The notes beneath the pieces are model-generated. The model did not search any database and had not been told where the DNA came from. It saw nothing but the letters and a program-made list of their open reading frames with translations. This document shows, one piece after another, positions 30,595 through 40,824 of a DNA stretch of 64,000 bases. The DNA comes from Microstegium vimineum. Lineage: Eukaryota > Streptophyta > Magnoliopsida > Poales > Poaceae. The position numbers and the translations under genes are program-made. Where the stretch lies: NCBI GenBank assembly GCA_022036555.1, contig CM039126.1:31395925-31459924 (forward strand), read 5' to 3'. The stretch's first letter is position 1. Each line of letters opens with the position of its first letter.

Positions 30595-30700
30595 ACAATA
30601 GTCTTCAATCTTGGTGTTTACAAACTTCATCACAATAGTCTTCAATCTTGGTGTTTACAAACTTCATCACAATAGTCTTCAATCTTGGTGTTTACAAACT
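30595..30700. repeat. 37-bp unit, three tandem copies, at an integrase deletion
   Basis: Units starting at 30595, 30632 and 30669 repeat a 37-bp block (ACAATAGTCTTCAATCTTGG and onward); the third is partial. The unit comes from integrase coding sequence (NTKIEDYCDE). Because 37 is not a multiple of three, the repeat destroys the frame. The segment that should encode the catalytic Glu (the usual PQQNGVVERKNR region) is absent between this repeat and 30568. Confidence 0.88.
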
Positions 30701-31112
30701 CGGTCCCATTGTCACTTCTTATCTTCTTGATCTTCACATCAAATTCATTTTGGGCTCTAGTTGCAAACTTCTTGAATATTGATTGAGTTTCTCCCTTGTC
30801 TTGAAGAAAGAACACCCAAGTGTACCTAGAATAGTCATCAACTACCACCAAGCAAAAGAGATTGCCACCAAGGCTAGCATAGGTAGTAGGTCCAAAAAGA
30901 TCCATGTGGAGTAGCTCTAGAACTCTTGAGGTTGACATGAAAGCTTTGGTTGGATGAGTGTTTGCTACTTGCTTGCCGGCTTGACACGCACTACAAAGTT
31001 TATCTTTCTCAAACACAACATCCTTCACACCTCTAACCAATTCCTTCTTGACAAGCTTCTTCAAAGTTGACATTCCCACATGTGCTAATCTTCTATGCCA
31101 TAGCTAACCCAA
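30642..31112 (-). pseudogene. integrase of the Sirevirus-like element, truncated before the catalytic Glu
   Basis: GAG-pre-integrase (LWHRRLAHVGM) starts just before this frame and is preceded by an in-frame TAG at about 31110. The frame carries the finger Cys pair (LCSACQAGKQ), the first Asp (LHMDLFGPTTYAS) and the second Asp (IRSDNGTEFVN). It then runs into the 37-bp repeats and stops. About 100 residues including the third acidic catalytic residue are missing, so integration from this copy is impossible. Confidence 0.88.
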
Positions 31113-31547
31113 AGAACTCTTGGAGAAAAGACATGTTTGCAAACTAGCTTCATTTGAGGTGAAGTCCACTAGGTAGAGATTGTTGTGTCGAAACCCTTTG
31201 AATATCAATGATGAATCTTCAATCTTGGACACAACTACCTCATTTGGAGTGAAGAGACATTAGAAACCAAGATCACATAGTTGTCCCACGGATAGCAAGT
31301 TGAAGCTCAATGATTGTACTAGCAAGACATTTGATATAGATTGATCATTTGAGATTGCCACTTTGCCTAGACCTTGCACTTTGCCTTTTGAATTGTCCCC
31401 AAAGGTAATCTTGTCTTGCCCTTCACAATCCTCCTCAAGTGTGGTGAACATCCGGGAGTCACCGGTCATATGTTGAGTGCATCCACTATCAATCACCCAA
31501 TGACTTCCACCGGTCTTGTAGTTCACCTACACACAAGCAACTTGGCG
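31113..31547 (-). pseudogene. aspartic protease region of the Sirevirus-like element
   Basis: The frame (open at 31526-31260) shows SHWVIDSGCTQHMTGD, the Copia protease active site (D-S-G), then KVQGLGKVAISND and LSFNLLSVGQLCDLGF. It is in the same frame as gag and integrase, with in-frame stops at 31548, 31527 and 31260. The segment 31113-31259 continues to GAG-pre-integrase. Protease would process the polyprotein. Confidence 0.85.
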
Positions 31548-33965
31548 TTAAGCTTGTTGTTTGGGAACCCACATTTGGCGAGGTCCCATAGCCTTGTCCA
31601 CCAACTCCTTAGCAACCCATAGCACTTTGGGCTTGTTCTTCATCTTTGGACCGAGAAAAACAACTTGAGGTCTACCCTTGGAGTCCTTGTTAATGATGAA
31701 GTGTGCATCATGAGCGAAAGGCCTTATGTGCTTGGGCAAGGTCTTGGGAGGTGGAGTCTTGCATTGGGATTGAAGATGACCCTCTTGACCACATCCAAAG
31801 CACTTCTTGGGTTTGGGCTTTGGTGTGTCATAGTTGCTTCTCATAGCCTTGTTCTTGTAATAGTTCTTGGCTTCTATCTTGACCTTGGCCTTCATGATTT
31901 GGTTCTCCTTGAACCCAATGCCGGTCTTGTCGGTCTTCATGATAGTGTTCATCAAGAGCTCACTTTGAAGGTTGTGGCCCTTGGTGAACTTCTCCAATCC
32001 ACTTGTAAGCTTGATCTTCTCAACCTTGAGCTTTGCATTTTCCTCTTTGAGAGACTTGATCAAGGTCATTGCATCTTTGTCATCTTGTTTGGCCGACTTG
32101 ATAGTGAGTGGCTTGCTTGCCTTGAGGTTGATTAGCTCTTCCTTGAGCTTGGAGTTTTCTTGCCTCATCTTCACATAGTCATCATGCTTGTCGGCCTCAA
32201 CTACCTTCTTGCCCTTGCACTTTGCATTTTGCTCACTAGCAACTTCATCAAGCAAGTCCTCACAAGAAGTAGCTATATCACACTTAACAACTGGGTTAAT
32301 AGCAACATGTGTAGCAAGATCATTTGAAAGCAATTCATTAGCTATCACAAGTGTGTCATGTTCATTTTTAACTTGGTTGTAGTCATCTTTTAGCAAGTTG
32401 TACCTTGAATGGAGCTCTTGTGTTGACCTCTCAAGCTTATCATGTTTCTCATTTACTTGCTTGAGTGAGGCTTTGAGCTCCCTAGTGCTAGATGAGAGAG
32501 ATTTATTCTCAAGCTTCAATTCATCATTAGCACTAGTCAAGTCATCAAGCTTAGCATGCAAGTTACCATTTGCTTTCTCTAGTGATTCACTTTTGCCTTT
32601 ATACTTCCTAATGAGCTTAGTGTATTTATTGCAAATTTCAATTAGCTCATTATAGGAAGGTGCCTCAAACTCATCATCACTATCATCACTAGAGCTAGCC
32701 TCATCATCACTATCCTCTTTTTGTACCTTTTTGTCACCTTTAGCCATGAGGCATAGGTGTGTAGAGGATGAGCCCGGAGATGACGGAGGGGGTGGCGGTG
32801 GAGTAGATGAACCAATCACCAAAGCGGCCACCTTTTCTTCTTCACTTTCATCTTCGGATGAGTCACTTGATTCTTCAATGTCGGTGAGCCAATTACCAGC
32901 AATGTAGGTTTTGCCATTCTTCTTCTTCTTGTGGAAGTTGAAGTTCTTTTTCTTCTTGAATGGCTTGTCATCCTTTTTCTCCTCATCACTTGACTCAACC
33001 TTGTTGCCTTTGTTGTACTTGAACTTGTTGTTAGTTTTCTTGTTCTTGTACTTGTCTTTCTTTTCTTTGGGACAAGCATGAGCCAAGTGTCCAAGTTTGC
33101 CACAATTGTAGCAATCCATCTTGGAGAGTGGCTTTCTTGAAGAGCTTGTGAAGAATTTCTTCTTCTTTGAGTCAAACTTGACTCCATTCTTGCTTAGCTT
33201 CTTCAACATCTTGGTTGTTTTCTTCACCATGAGAGCGAGATCATCATCATCATCATCATCGCTTGTGCTCTCATACACGACTTGCATCTTGTGCTTCTCC
33301 GACGAGGATGCCTTGAGAGCCAAGTCCTTCTTTTCTTCCTTCTCTTTTTCTTTCTTCTTGGAGGAGGAAGATGAGCCACTATCACCAATCTTCATGTACA
33401 TCTCATGGGCATTGATCTTGCCCAAAATTTGTGTTGGTGTAGCGGTGGAGAGATCTCCTTGGTGAAGCACCGTGACGATGTGGCCATACTTCTCAATGGG
33501 CAAGACACAAAGAATCTTGCGTACCACATCGGCCGGTTCCATTTGGTTGAGACCGAGCCCATTCAATTCCTCTACAATAATATTTAGTCGTGAGTACATT
33601 TCATTTGTATTTTCATTTGCATGCATAGAGAAAGAATTGAGCTAAGCCATAACCAAGTGATAGCGTTCTTCACGCTCACTCTTTGTGCCTTCGTGAAGTG
33701 CACAAATAGTGGTCCACAACTCAAATGCGTCCTTGGCATTACGCACTCGGTTGAAGACATCCTTGCTAATGCCACGAAAGAGTATGTTCTTTGCCTTGGC
33801 ATTGTGCTTTTCAAAGTTGAGGTCCTCCGCGAAGAGAGTACCTCCCTTTGTGGCGGCTTTGAGCACGCCCACGTCAACGGCCTCTAGGTAGGCCTCCATA
33901 CGAACTTTCCAATAAGGAAAGTCGTCTCCATCGAACATGGGAGGTGGTCCATCCCCATGGGACAT
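31548..33965 (-). pseudogene. gag of the Sirevirus-like element, 805 codons with one stop
   Basis: The ATG at 33965 begins MSHGDGPPPMFDGDDFPYWK, the usual start of this gag family. A UBN2-type region covers residues about 40-190, including AFELWTTICALHEGTKSERE before a stop at 33642; translation resumes in the same frame with LNSFSMHANEN. A CCHC knuckle CYNCGKLGHLAHACP lies at about residue 285, followed by Lys-rich and Asp/Ser-rich stretches, a long coiled-coil (residues about 400-600) and a second knuckle CFGCGQEGHLQSQC near residue 730. Two knuckles around a coiled-coil fit Sireviruses, whose Gag is unusually large. Confidence 0.9.
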
Positions 33966-34003
33966 CTTGCTCTAGGCGGTGAAGCCTAATATAGAGCAAC
34001 CTC

Positions 34004-34015
34004 GCTCTGATACCA
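34004..34015 (-). promoter_or_regulatory. primer-binding site of the Sirevirus-like element
   Basis: The minus strand reads TGGTATCAGAGC, complementary to initiator tRNA-Met, two bases downstream of the 5' LTR end at 34018. Confidence 0.95.
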
Positions 34016-34017
34016 AT

Positions 34018-35633
34018 TGAAAGGATCAAGATGCCCAAGAGGGGGTGAATTGGGCTCTTTTTAATTTCTAAACAGGAATTAAACCTATAAAGAACCAATT
34101 AACCCCCTAGTGCCTACCGCTTGTGTGTCCTAGCTAGAAAGCGGTAACAAAGCAAAGGAAAGCGAAAACTTCCTACACAATTCTAGTATGAATTGAAAGA
34201 CAGGTGCGGAAAGTAATGCGGTAATAAAGGGCTAGAGAAAGAGATGCTTGACACGGCGATGTTTTGCCGAGGTATCGAGGAGTCGACACTCCTCCCTAGT
34301 CCTCGTTGGAGCACCTCGCAAGGTATAGCTCCCCCTCAATCCCGCGCAAGGGATGAGTGCTCTCTACGGGCTGATTCTTCGCCACTCCGGCTCGGTGAAT
34401 CGCCCACAACCGATCACACACGTCGATGGAGAAGGGCCGCCGACAATCTTCCGGCGATCACCTTCCTCCGAACACCACCGGACCGTCTAGGTGATGTCGA
34501 TCACCAAGAGTAACAAGCCTCGATCTTCGCTTGACTCACTCAAGCTTCACAACTAGAGGATGCACACTTGAACTCTTGGATGAACTAGAGGGAGGATGGA
34601 TGGATTCGCGAATCACTCTCTCTCTCTAGGGCTCTTGCTCTCTTCCCAACCTTCTCAACGAACTCAGCAACTCAAATGAGCAAAAGCCGGGTGGGAGAGA
34701 AGTGGGAGGGGCTATAAATAGACCCTCTGAAAACTGCCTCGGGCTGGCATTTTAAGTTGGCGACGGACGCTCCGTCGATTAGGCGACGGACGCTCCGTCG
34801 CATGCCCAACGGCTAGTTTCTGTTCATAATTGAGGCGACGGACGCTCCGACGCCTAGGCGACGGACGGTCCGACGCCTCTGTCTAACGGCTAGTTCTGAC
34901 ACACTGTTCCCAGCGACGGACGCTACGTCACTGGGCGACGGACGCTCACCCACAGCGTCCGACGCTGAATTCTGGCTAGGGTTTGAAAACACCCTCTCTG
35001 GAAGGTCGACGGACGCTCTCCGCAGCGTCCGACGCCTGGCCGACGGACAGCGTCCGACGCACCCTGGAAAACTTAGCCAGAAAACAACCTCTCTGGAAGG
35101 CCGACGGACGCTGTGGACTCAACCACCCAGTGTCCGGCGCCTTTGTCCGACGCGTCGGACAGCGTCCGGCGCCCCTGCCAGGAGCGTCCGTCGCCTAGAA
35201 AATGATTTTGACAACTCCGTTTTTCGTCGCGATGAATATGGAAGTTGTTCTAGGCTATCTTACGGTCACCATAGGCTTGCTTAAAGCTAAGGAAGTCAAG
35301 TGTGCACCACATCTAAACAAGAAGCTTTCCTAAGTCAAGCTACTAGTCTCAACTCCTCTTAATAGTACGGTCAAAGGTAAAAAGAGAAGCCCTATCTAAT
35401 TCTAAGTGCCCTTCATCTCCTTATGGCACTTAGCCTATCATTCTAGGGTCTTCATCATGTCTCCTTAACAACCGAAATGATATCCATCTTGGGAGCTAAG
35501 TGATAACCTTTAGAGCCCATTTTCCTTGATCACCATGGCTAGGCTACGCATAGCCTCTGTAAAAACACACGTTAGCTATAATAATCTTTAATTGTCGTTA
35601 ATCACCGAAACCAACTAGGGCCATGATTCTTCA
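34018..35633 (-). repeat. 5' LTR of the Sirevirus-like element (1,616 bp)
   Basis: Near-identical to 21985-23605. TATA-like CTATAAATAG is at 34712-34721 and the palindromic cluster at 34759-35195. Differences from the other LTR are mainly C/T or G/A, plus a shorter TC run near 34618. This copy would drive transcription of the element. Confidence 0.95.
34759..35195. repeat. palindromic GCGACGGA..TCCGTCGC cluster in 5' LTR
   Basis: Same arrangement as in the 3' LTR. Several half-sites differ by one base between the two LTRs, for example CTCCGTCG here against GTCCGTCG at the second palindrome. Confidence 0.9.
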
Positions 35634-35638
35634 GTATC

Positions 35639-36252
35639 TCTAGATTTTGTATGCCTACCCCACCTTGATATTTTGGTTGGCATAGAACCTCCCACTTAGT
35701 TAACCTATATTTTCGCTTACGTTGATCATTTTGCTAGAAAAATCTTGATCTAGAACAGTCAATCCTTTCTAGCACTCCCTTTGGCAATTCAAAAAAAGAC
35801 ATCATGAACAACGGTAAGCTGGACAGAACCGAATTTATTAGAACCAACCGACCACTAACTGACAGCAATTTTCCTGTCCACCTACTAAATCTTTTTTTCA
35901 ACCCTGTTAACAATTACATCCTAATCCTTATTATTTAACTTTCTAGTGCTCATGGGTAGGCCAAGATATCTAAATGGATACTTTCCAATCTCACAGCCAA
36001 ACAACTGCGAATAGAATACCTCGTAATCTTTTGCTTTGCCAAAACAAAATATATCTCACTTTTATGAAAATTTATTTTAAGGCCCGACAGATGCTCAAAG
36101 GTATTAAGAATTAATTTCATATTCTTCACCTTCGCAACATCATGACTCAAAAATATTACGGTATCATCTGCATACTGAAGAATGGATAATCCATCATGGA
36201 TAAGAAGAGGAATTACCCCCTTCAACTTGTCATGCTTCCTTAGCTCTAGCAA
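35639..36252 (-). pseudogene. LINE ORF2, RT C-terminal half with YADD motif
   Basis: The open part (35950-36252) contains GLSILQYADDTVIFLSHD, the catalytic YADD of L1-type RT, then LSGLKINFHKSEIYF. The rest, to 35639, is readable with frameshifts (GVLERIDCSRSRFF). It continues past the Copia element at 21984. The preceding RT frame (36230-36772) overlaps in another frame, so a frameshift lies at about 36235-36250. Confidence 0.85.
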
Positions 36253-36772
36253 TGAGTATCGCCAACATGTCGGCCACTATATTAAATAGTATTGGCGACA
36301 TTGGGTCACCCTTCCTTAGCCCTTTCTTTGTTTGGAAATAAGAATCTAATTGGTCATTAACCTTTATATTCACATTACCCCCTTGCGTAAAATGTTGCAC
36401 CCATGTGCACCATTTATCAAAGAATCCTTTCATCCTCAAACTTTGTTGGAGAAAATCCCATTTTACTTTATCGTAAGCTTTCTCAAAATCAATTTTAAAA
36501 ATAATCCCATCTTGTTTCTTTGAGTGTAATTCATGAATAGTCTCATGAAGAATTACCGCTCCCTCCATAATATTCCTACTCGGTATAAGGGCTGACTGAG
36601 TTGGTTCGATAACCTTTTTAGCAACGGTAGATAATCTATTTGTTGCCACTTTAGTGAATATTTTGAAAGACACATTCAACAAACAGATTGGCCTATATTG
36701 TTGAATAGTTTTCGCGTCATTCTTTTTTGGGAGCAGAATTATATTTCCAAAATTTAAACTGTGCAATGGCAA
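36230..36772 (-). pseudogene. LINE ORF2, RT N-terminal half
   Basis: Motifs in order: NIILLPKKNDAKTIQQYRPI, CLLNVSFKIFTKVATNRL, IEPTQSALIPSRNIMEGAVI, GIIFKIDFEKAYDKVKWDF, and TKKGLRKGDPMSPILFNIVAD. These are the fingers and palm of L1 RT with the first catalytic Asp (FKIDFEKAYD). The frame breaks near 36772, where a 20-bp tandem duplication (36781-36819) is present. Confidence 0.88.
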
Positions 36773-36780
36773 CGTTCCTT

Positions 36781-36819
36781 GATGGAAATCCGAAAAAAGT
36801 GATGGAAATCCGAAAAAAG
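36781..36819. repeat. 20-bp tandem duplication in LINE ORF2
   Basis: GATGGAAATCCGAAAAAAGT at 36781-36800 is repeated from 36801. It coincides with the point where the RT frame is lost. Confidence 0.85.
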
Positions 36820-36924
36820 AGCCATCAGATCATCTTTTATCACCTCCCAAAAGATCTAATAAAACTCGGTGGGAATCCATCTGCCCCGAAGCCTTATTAT
36901 ATTACATTTGGAAAATAGCCGCCC

Positions 36925-37920
36925 TCACCTAGCAGCCAAGAACTCATTCTCTAGCTGCGAAACTTGAGGAATATCCCCTATTTCTGACTCTTCCAGAGTA
37001 ATAAGAGAACCTTCGGAAGGGCCGAAAAGATTTTTATAATAGTCGGTAATATGCTTTTTGAGTTGAGCATCACCGCTTATTATAGAATTCCCATCCTCTA
37101 ACTGGAAAATACGAGTTTTGCGATGTCTACCATTCGCCAATAAGTGATAATATTTGGTGTTCGCATCACCCTCCAAAAGGTGCTTCACCTTAGCCCTTTG
37201 GTACCACTTTAGTTCCTCCTCTCTAAGAAGCTCAGCTAGCCTTTCATTTAGAACATGTTTTAAATTTAAATCGATTTCATTTAACGTATGTAATTCAACT
37301 TTTTTGTCTAACTCATCAAGTTTGTCTAGGAGCGCCTTTTTTTCCTTCTTGTACGCACCACTAATATTTTTTGCCCAACCTCTAAGGTATTGGCGTAGTC
37401 TTCTTATCTTTGCCTGCCACCTCTCTAGGGAAGAACCCTCAACTGCCACACTTTGCCCGATGTCCCTTACCATGTCACAGAAACCTTCAGGCAGCAACCA
37501 TCCCAATTCAAACTTAAAATAAGGTTGATAAGCCATGGAAGGATCATTAGTACAACATAGCAAAGGTGTATGGTCCGAGATTTCCCTAGACAAGGTGTGT
37601 ACAGTAGTACGAGGGTACTTGGACTCGAAATCCATACAAACGAGTACCCTGTCTAATTTTTCGAAAGTTTGAGCTTGCTGATGATTAGCCCAAGTAAAAT
37701 CCGTTCCTGACAAATCTATCTCCCTAAGGTTAAGAGTATCAATGACTGCATTAAACAAGAAGGGCCACCTTCCATTAAAATTGTCATTATTTTTATCCTC
37801 AGGTCCACGAATAATATTAAAGTCGCCACCTATGATTATAGGTAAAGCATCTTTAGTACACACCCTTACCACCTCTGAGAGAAACAAGGCTTTATGCTCC
37901 ACTTGAGTTGGCCCGTACAC
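36925..37920 (-). CDS. LINE ORF2, endonuclease C-terminal part and linker
   Basis: The frame starts in the endonuclease at VYGPTQ and contains PIIIGGDFNIIRGPEDKNN (catalytic Asp and Asn), LSGTDFTWANHQ, REISDHTPLL with the catalytic SDH motif, then the long linker before RT (EELKWYQRAKVKHLLEGDANTK in sequence, ending GDIPQVSQLENEF). The endonuclease nicks target DNA to prime reverse transcription. The N-terminal piece is at 38079-38399, separated by a SINE. Confidence 0.9.
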   Translation of the reverse strand: MYGPTQVEHKALFLSEVVRVCTKDALPIIIGGDFNIIRGPEDKNNDNFNGRWPFLFNAVIDTLNLREIDLSGTDFTWANHQQAQTFEKLDRVLVCMDFESKYPRTTVHTLSREISDHTPLLCCTNDPSMAYQPYFKFELGWLLPEGFCDMVRDIGQSVAVEGSSLERWQAKIRRLRQYLRGWAKNISGAYKKEKKALLDKLDELDKKVELHTLNEIDLNLKHVLNERLAELLREEELKWYQRAKVKHLLEGDANTKYYHLLANGRHRKTRIFQLEDGNSIISGDAQLKKHITDYYKNLFGPSEGSLITLEESEIGDIPQVSQLENEFLAAR

Positions 37921-37985
37921 TGAAATTAAATTAAATTTAAAGTCATCTGCCTTAATGCGTAGCTTAAATCGAATTAAAAATCCCC

Positions 37986-38146
37986 TTCTTCAATTTCCCC
38001 AAAGGGACTCTAGTCTAATGGTTAAAGCACCTGAGTAGCATCCAGCAGGCCTGGGTTCGACTCCATGTCGGAGCGAATTTAAAGAGGTTTGGAATTAAAA
38101 AAATTACAAATAATAGGTTGGGGTTTCCCCTGCTGACTTCGGTCAA
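37986..38146 (+). mobile_element. tRNA-derived SINE inserted in LINE endonuclease
   Basis: The element contains an A box (TAGTCTAATGG, 38011-38021) and a B box (GGGTTCGACTCC, about 38051-38062), the RNA polymerase III internal promoter of tRNA-derived SINEs. A 10-bp duplication AAAAATCCCC flanks it (37976-37985 and 38147-38156). Removing the element and one repeat makes the LINE endonuclease frame continuous (FDIGDF joined to LIRFKLR), which fixes the borders. It lies antisense to the LINE. Confidence 0.85.
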
Positions 38147-38399
38147 AAAAATCCCCAATATCAAACATTGTTAAATTAATACCTAGAATCATGCCACCAG
38201 ATCGACCGCGCGGAGCCATACAATGCCAAAGAAAATCTCTGCCGGCGCAAATATTATTCAAAGTGGATTGTGGAAAATTAGCTCTGTCGGTCTCTGATAA
38301 GGCGATAAAGTCTAGGTTTCTTTCTCGCGTTAAATCTGACAAAAATCTATATTTTTTCAGGTCAGCAAACTCATTACAATTCCAGAAGATGCCTTTCAT
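38079..38399 (-). pseudogene. LINE ORF2, endonuclease N-terminus
   Basis: The frame begins MKGIFWNCNEFADLKK, the usual L1 endonuclease start (WNCRG-like, catalytic Asn), followed by LDFIALSETD with the catalytic Glu. Genuine coding ends at FDIGDF near 38150. The remaining residues of the open frame belong to the inserted SINE. ORF1 ends a short distance upstream. Confidence 0.85.
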
Positions 38400-38444
38400 G
38401 ATGAAATGTTTTTAATTTTTAGACCCCTCCTAAGCTCTGATCTA

Positions 38445-39310
38445 TTAGAATGTGATACGGGAGTCTGTCTGCAGAAAAGTAGAATCACAGCCCCCATCAC
38501 CTAGATCATCTGCAATTTCCGAACAAATTAAATTTAAAACTTCTAAGTCCATGTTCTCCTCTAGCGAGCCAAGTGAAGAACCATCCTCACAACATATAGA
38601 ATTATTATTTGGTAAAGAGTCACCACACTTGGAACCAGCCACGACACAAGATTTTTTTTAATAAATCAATAGACTGAGAAACTTCTTGACTATTACTCCT
38701 AAGAACCATGCCTAAAGAATTAACGGTATGCAAAACCGCAGAATCATCAATAGAAAAATGAGGATTGAACATAGAATCTTTACCTTTGGTTGAAGGAGAG
38801 TCCAGATTCTTTCGTGCCTTCAACTTGGAAGCTCTCTCCAGGGCATCTTGATCAGCCAGTGCCATATTTCTTTTGCTTGTTCTTGATGGTGAAACTGTCG
38901 TACTAGGCACAGTTCCAACTTTTTTTGTGCCAGAGTCACTAAGCGAAGCCAACTTATTTGCCTTCCACTGGTCACCCATTTGAGTAAGCACAACCACTGG
39001 CTTATTAACACTAGTAGCACCACCCTCTCTTCCCTTTTTTTCACTAGACACTTGAGTTTTCTTACCATCAGCAAAAGAGTTCACACCATGAGGCTCCTGC
39101 TCCTCAGTAGTAGCACCTAAATGACCCCCAACTGCACTGAGTTTTTTATCATGTTTTCTTAGTAGCTGATGGGTCATCTCCAAGATTGGCATCCAGATCC
39201 ATGTTCTCCCCCTCCTTTTCCTTTTTCGATGAAGGATTATCATCTTTTCTAGTAGAATCCATGTCAATGACCCGGGGTTCACCAGTAGATAAATCATCCT
39301 CCACACGGAA
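38445..39310 (-). pseudogene. LINE ORF1 C-terminal tail
   Basis: The frames 39336-38620 and 38642-38445 form the low-complexity tail of ORF1 in two frames. Readable parts are RKHDKKLSAVGGHLGATTEE and ALERASKLKARKNLDSPSTK, then a final acidic stretch. The tail is Ser/Lys-rich and poorly conserved in this family. It is split from the ORF1 core by a TAA at 39311 within FVYEL.FRVEDD. Confidence 0.7.
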
Positions 39311-40640
39311 TTATAACTCATAAACAAAATCCCCAATCACCACACTGACCAAATCTAGAATAAGTGTAGGATCCAGCACAGCTACCTTCATCCTCACCTG
39401 TTCAAATTTCTTGGTAAATTTAGTATCCATAGCCCGCGGAACACCTAAAATTGAGCCAATCGCCCAAATAATAGGAAACTCTTGAAGCTCTCTAGGTAGC
39501 CCCCTGAATTGGATCCAAACCTTATCAATTTCATATTTGTAAACTTCATTTTCCATTCCTTTTTCTAGACGAATTTTTCCTTTCACCGTTTTTGTATCCA
39601 TTGGACCCCAGTTGACCATAGTAGTTAATAATTCTACCGATGGGAAAATAGCGGTGAAGGCATCTTTGCCTTTTTTTTCCTCAATTCCCCACTGCTTAAT
39701 CTTGCCAGGTAGTAGCCTTTCGAGTTCCACTGCTAATTGATCAGCAGTAATAGAACCTTCGAGAACACGTACCACAACTAATTTTTCCTCCGAGATTATT
39801 TTAGGATTCTCAATAACGGGAATGAAGTAAAAACCCAATCCTTCAACAGTATAACCACATGGAACTGCAGTAGTGTTCAAACCCTTCAAATTTGGGCAAA
39901 TTGTTGTCACATGGTCACCAAAACAAAGATCACAGTGTAATGGCACAGTGCAAACTGACAATGTATGACCTTTGGTATGACAACGATAACAAAAAGGTTT
40001 GCCCTTACTCTTTTTTTCTCCTTGAATTGATGACTCTGGCACATCTCTAGAACCGACACTTGCATGAACAGTAGCCCTCGTCGCCTCTGTAAACGCCACG
40101 TTCGCCGATGCAGGTTGGGTCGCAGCTGATGACGTGTTGGCAATAGTGCCATGCACTGAGTTCGTTGGCTGCTCCTGCTGGCCAGCCTGTGCAGCGTGCC
40201 CAGCATGAGGTGCTGCAGCAGCAGCGTGGTTAGCTGCTGGGGCAGGAGCGGCAGTGTGCAGACCCTGCCCAACCTGCGGACCTTGCAGCACCAGAGCAGC
40301 ATGCTACGGCCAGCCTCCGTTCCGGCCGGCGAACCCGCCATGCTCACGACCACCCCCTTAGAATCCTCTGTTGAACCTGTTATTTCCATGTCCACCATGA
40401 CCTCCGAAGCCATGGCTAGGTGCCCCAAAACCGCGACCACCACCGCGGATGGAAAGCCACGGCCGCGGCCCCTCCCGCCGGAGCCCGGGTTAAACCTCGG
40501 CTAGAACCCAAGATTGAAGCTTCCTTGCCAACCTCCACCACGACCACCGTTCGCTCCTCCGCGACCCATGGAGTTCGGCGTGAACCCGCTGTTGCCGTTC
40601 GCCAGGATTCCATTGCTGAAGGATGCCATGCCGGAACGCA
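39311..40640 (-). pseudogene. LINE ORF1 core with zinc finger
   Basis: The open frame 40291-39311 contains FCYRCHTKGHTLSVC, a CCHC-type finger, followed by CDLCFGDHVTTICP, then the DUF4283-like region (VWIQFRGLPRELQEFPIIWA) common in plant LINE ORF1. Upstream, to the ATG at about 40630 (MASFSNGILANGNSGFTPN), is a Gly/Arg-rich RNA-binding-like segment with stops and frame changes near 40500 and 40320. ORF1 protein binds LINE RNA. Confidence 0.8.
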
Positions 40641-40824
40641 CAACCTCTGCGTACGTACGGCGCGGCGGCTGGTTAGTGCTAGGTTTACGCAGGAAGGTTT
40701 TTTTTTTTGCGGTTCGAGTGAAAAGAGAGCAAAGCCTAGAGCTAGGCCAAAAAAACTTTCCAGGCCCGAACTCAGCCCGAGCCAGTACATCCCGATCAAC
40801 GGCATCGCACGCTAGGGAGGCCTC

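Larger units (their letters stand above)
21985..35633 (-). mobile_element. Sirevirus-like Ty1/Copia retrotransposon, 13.65 kb, complete ends
   Basis: Two LTRs of about 1.62 kb (21985-23605 and 34018-35633) begin TGAAGAATCATGG and end GATCCTTTCA on the minus strand. They are flanked by an exact 5-bp target duplication GTATC (21980-21984 and 35634-35638). A tRNA-iMet primer-binding site and a polypurine tract sit at the correct ends. Gag is large with two zinc knuckles and a coiled-coil, pol is in Copia order, and a 902-codon extra ORF lies after pol; this combination fits Sireviruses. I count about 15 substitutions and two length differences between the LTRs, roughly 1% divergence, indicating a fairly recent insertion. 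It interrupts an L1 LINE. Confidence 0.93.

Noticed and set aside
32816..33187. Ser/Arg-rich minus-strand frame overlapping Sirevirus gag
   Set aside because: It is an alternative frame of gag, whose proper frame carries zinc knuckles and a coiled-coil.
38007..38080. tRNA gene on the plus strand
   Set aside because: A and B boxes are present, but the arms do not fold into a full cloverleaf, and a target duplication plus A-rich tail show it is a SINE.
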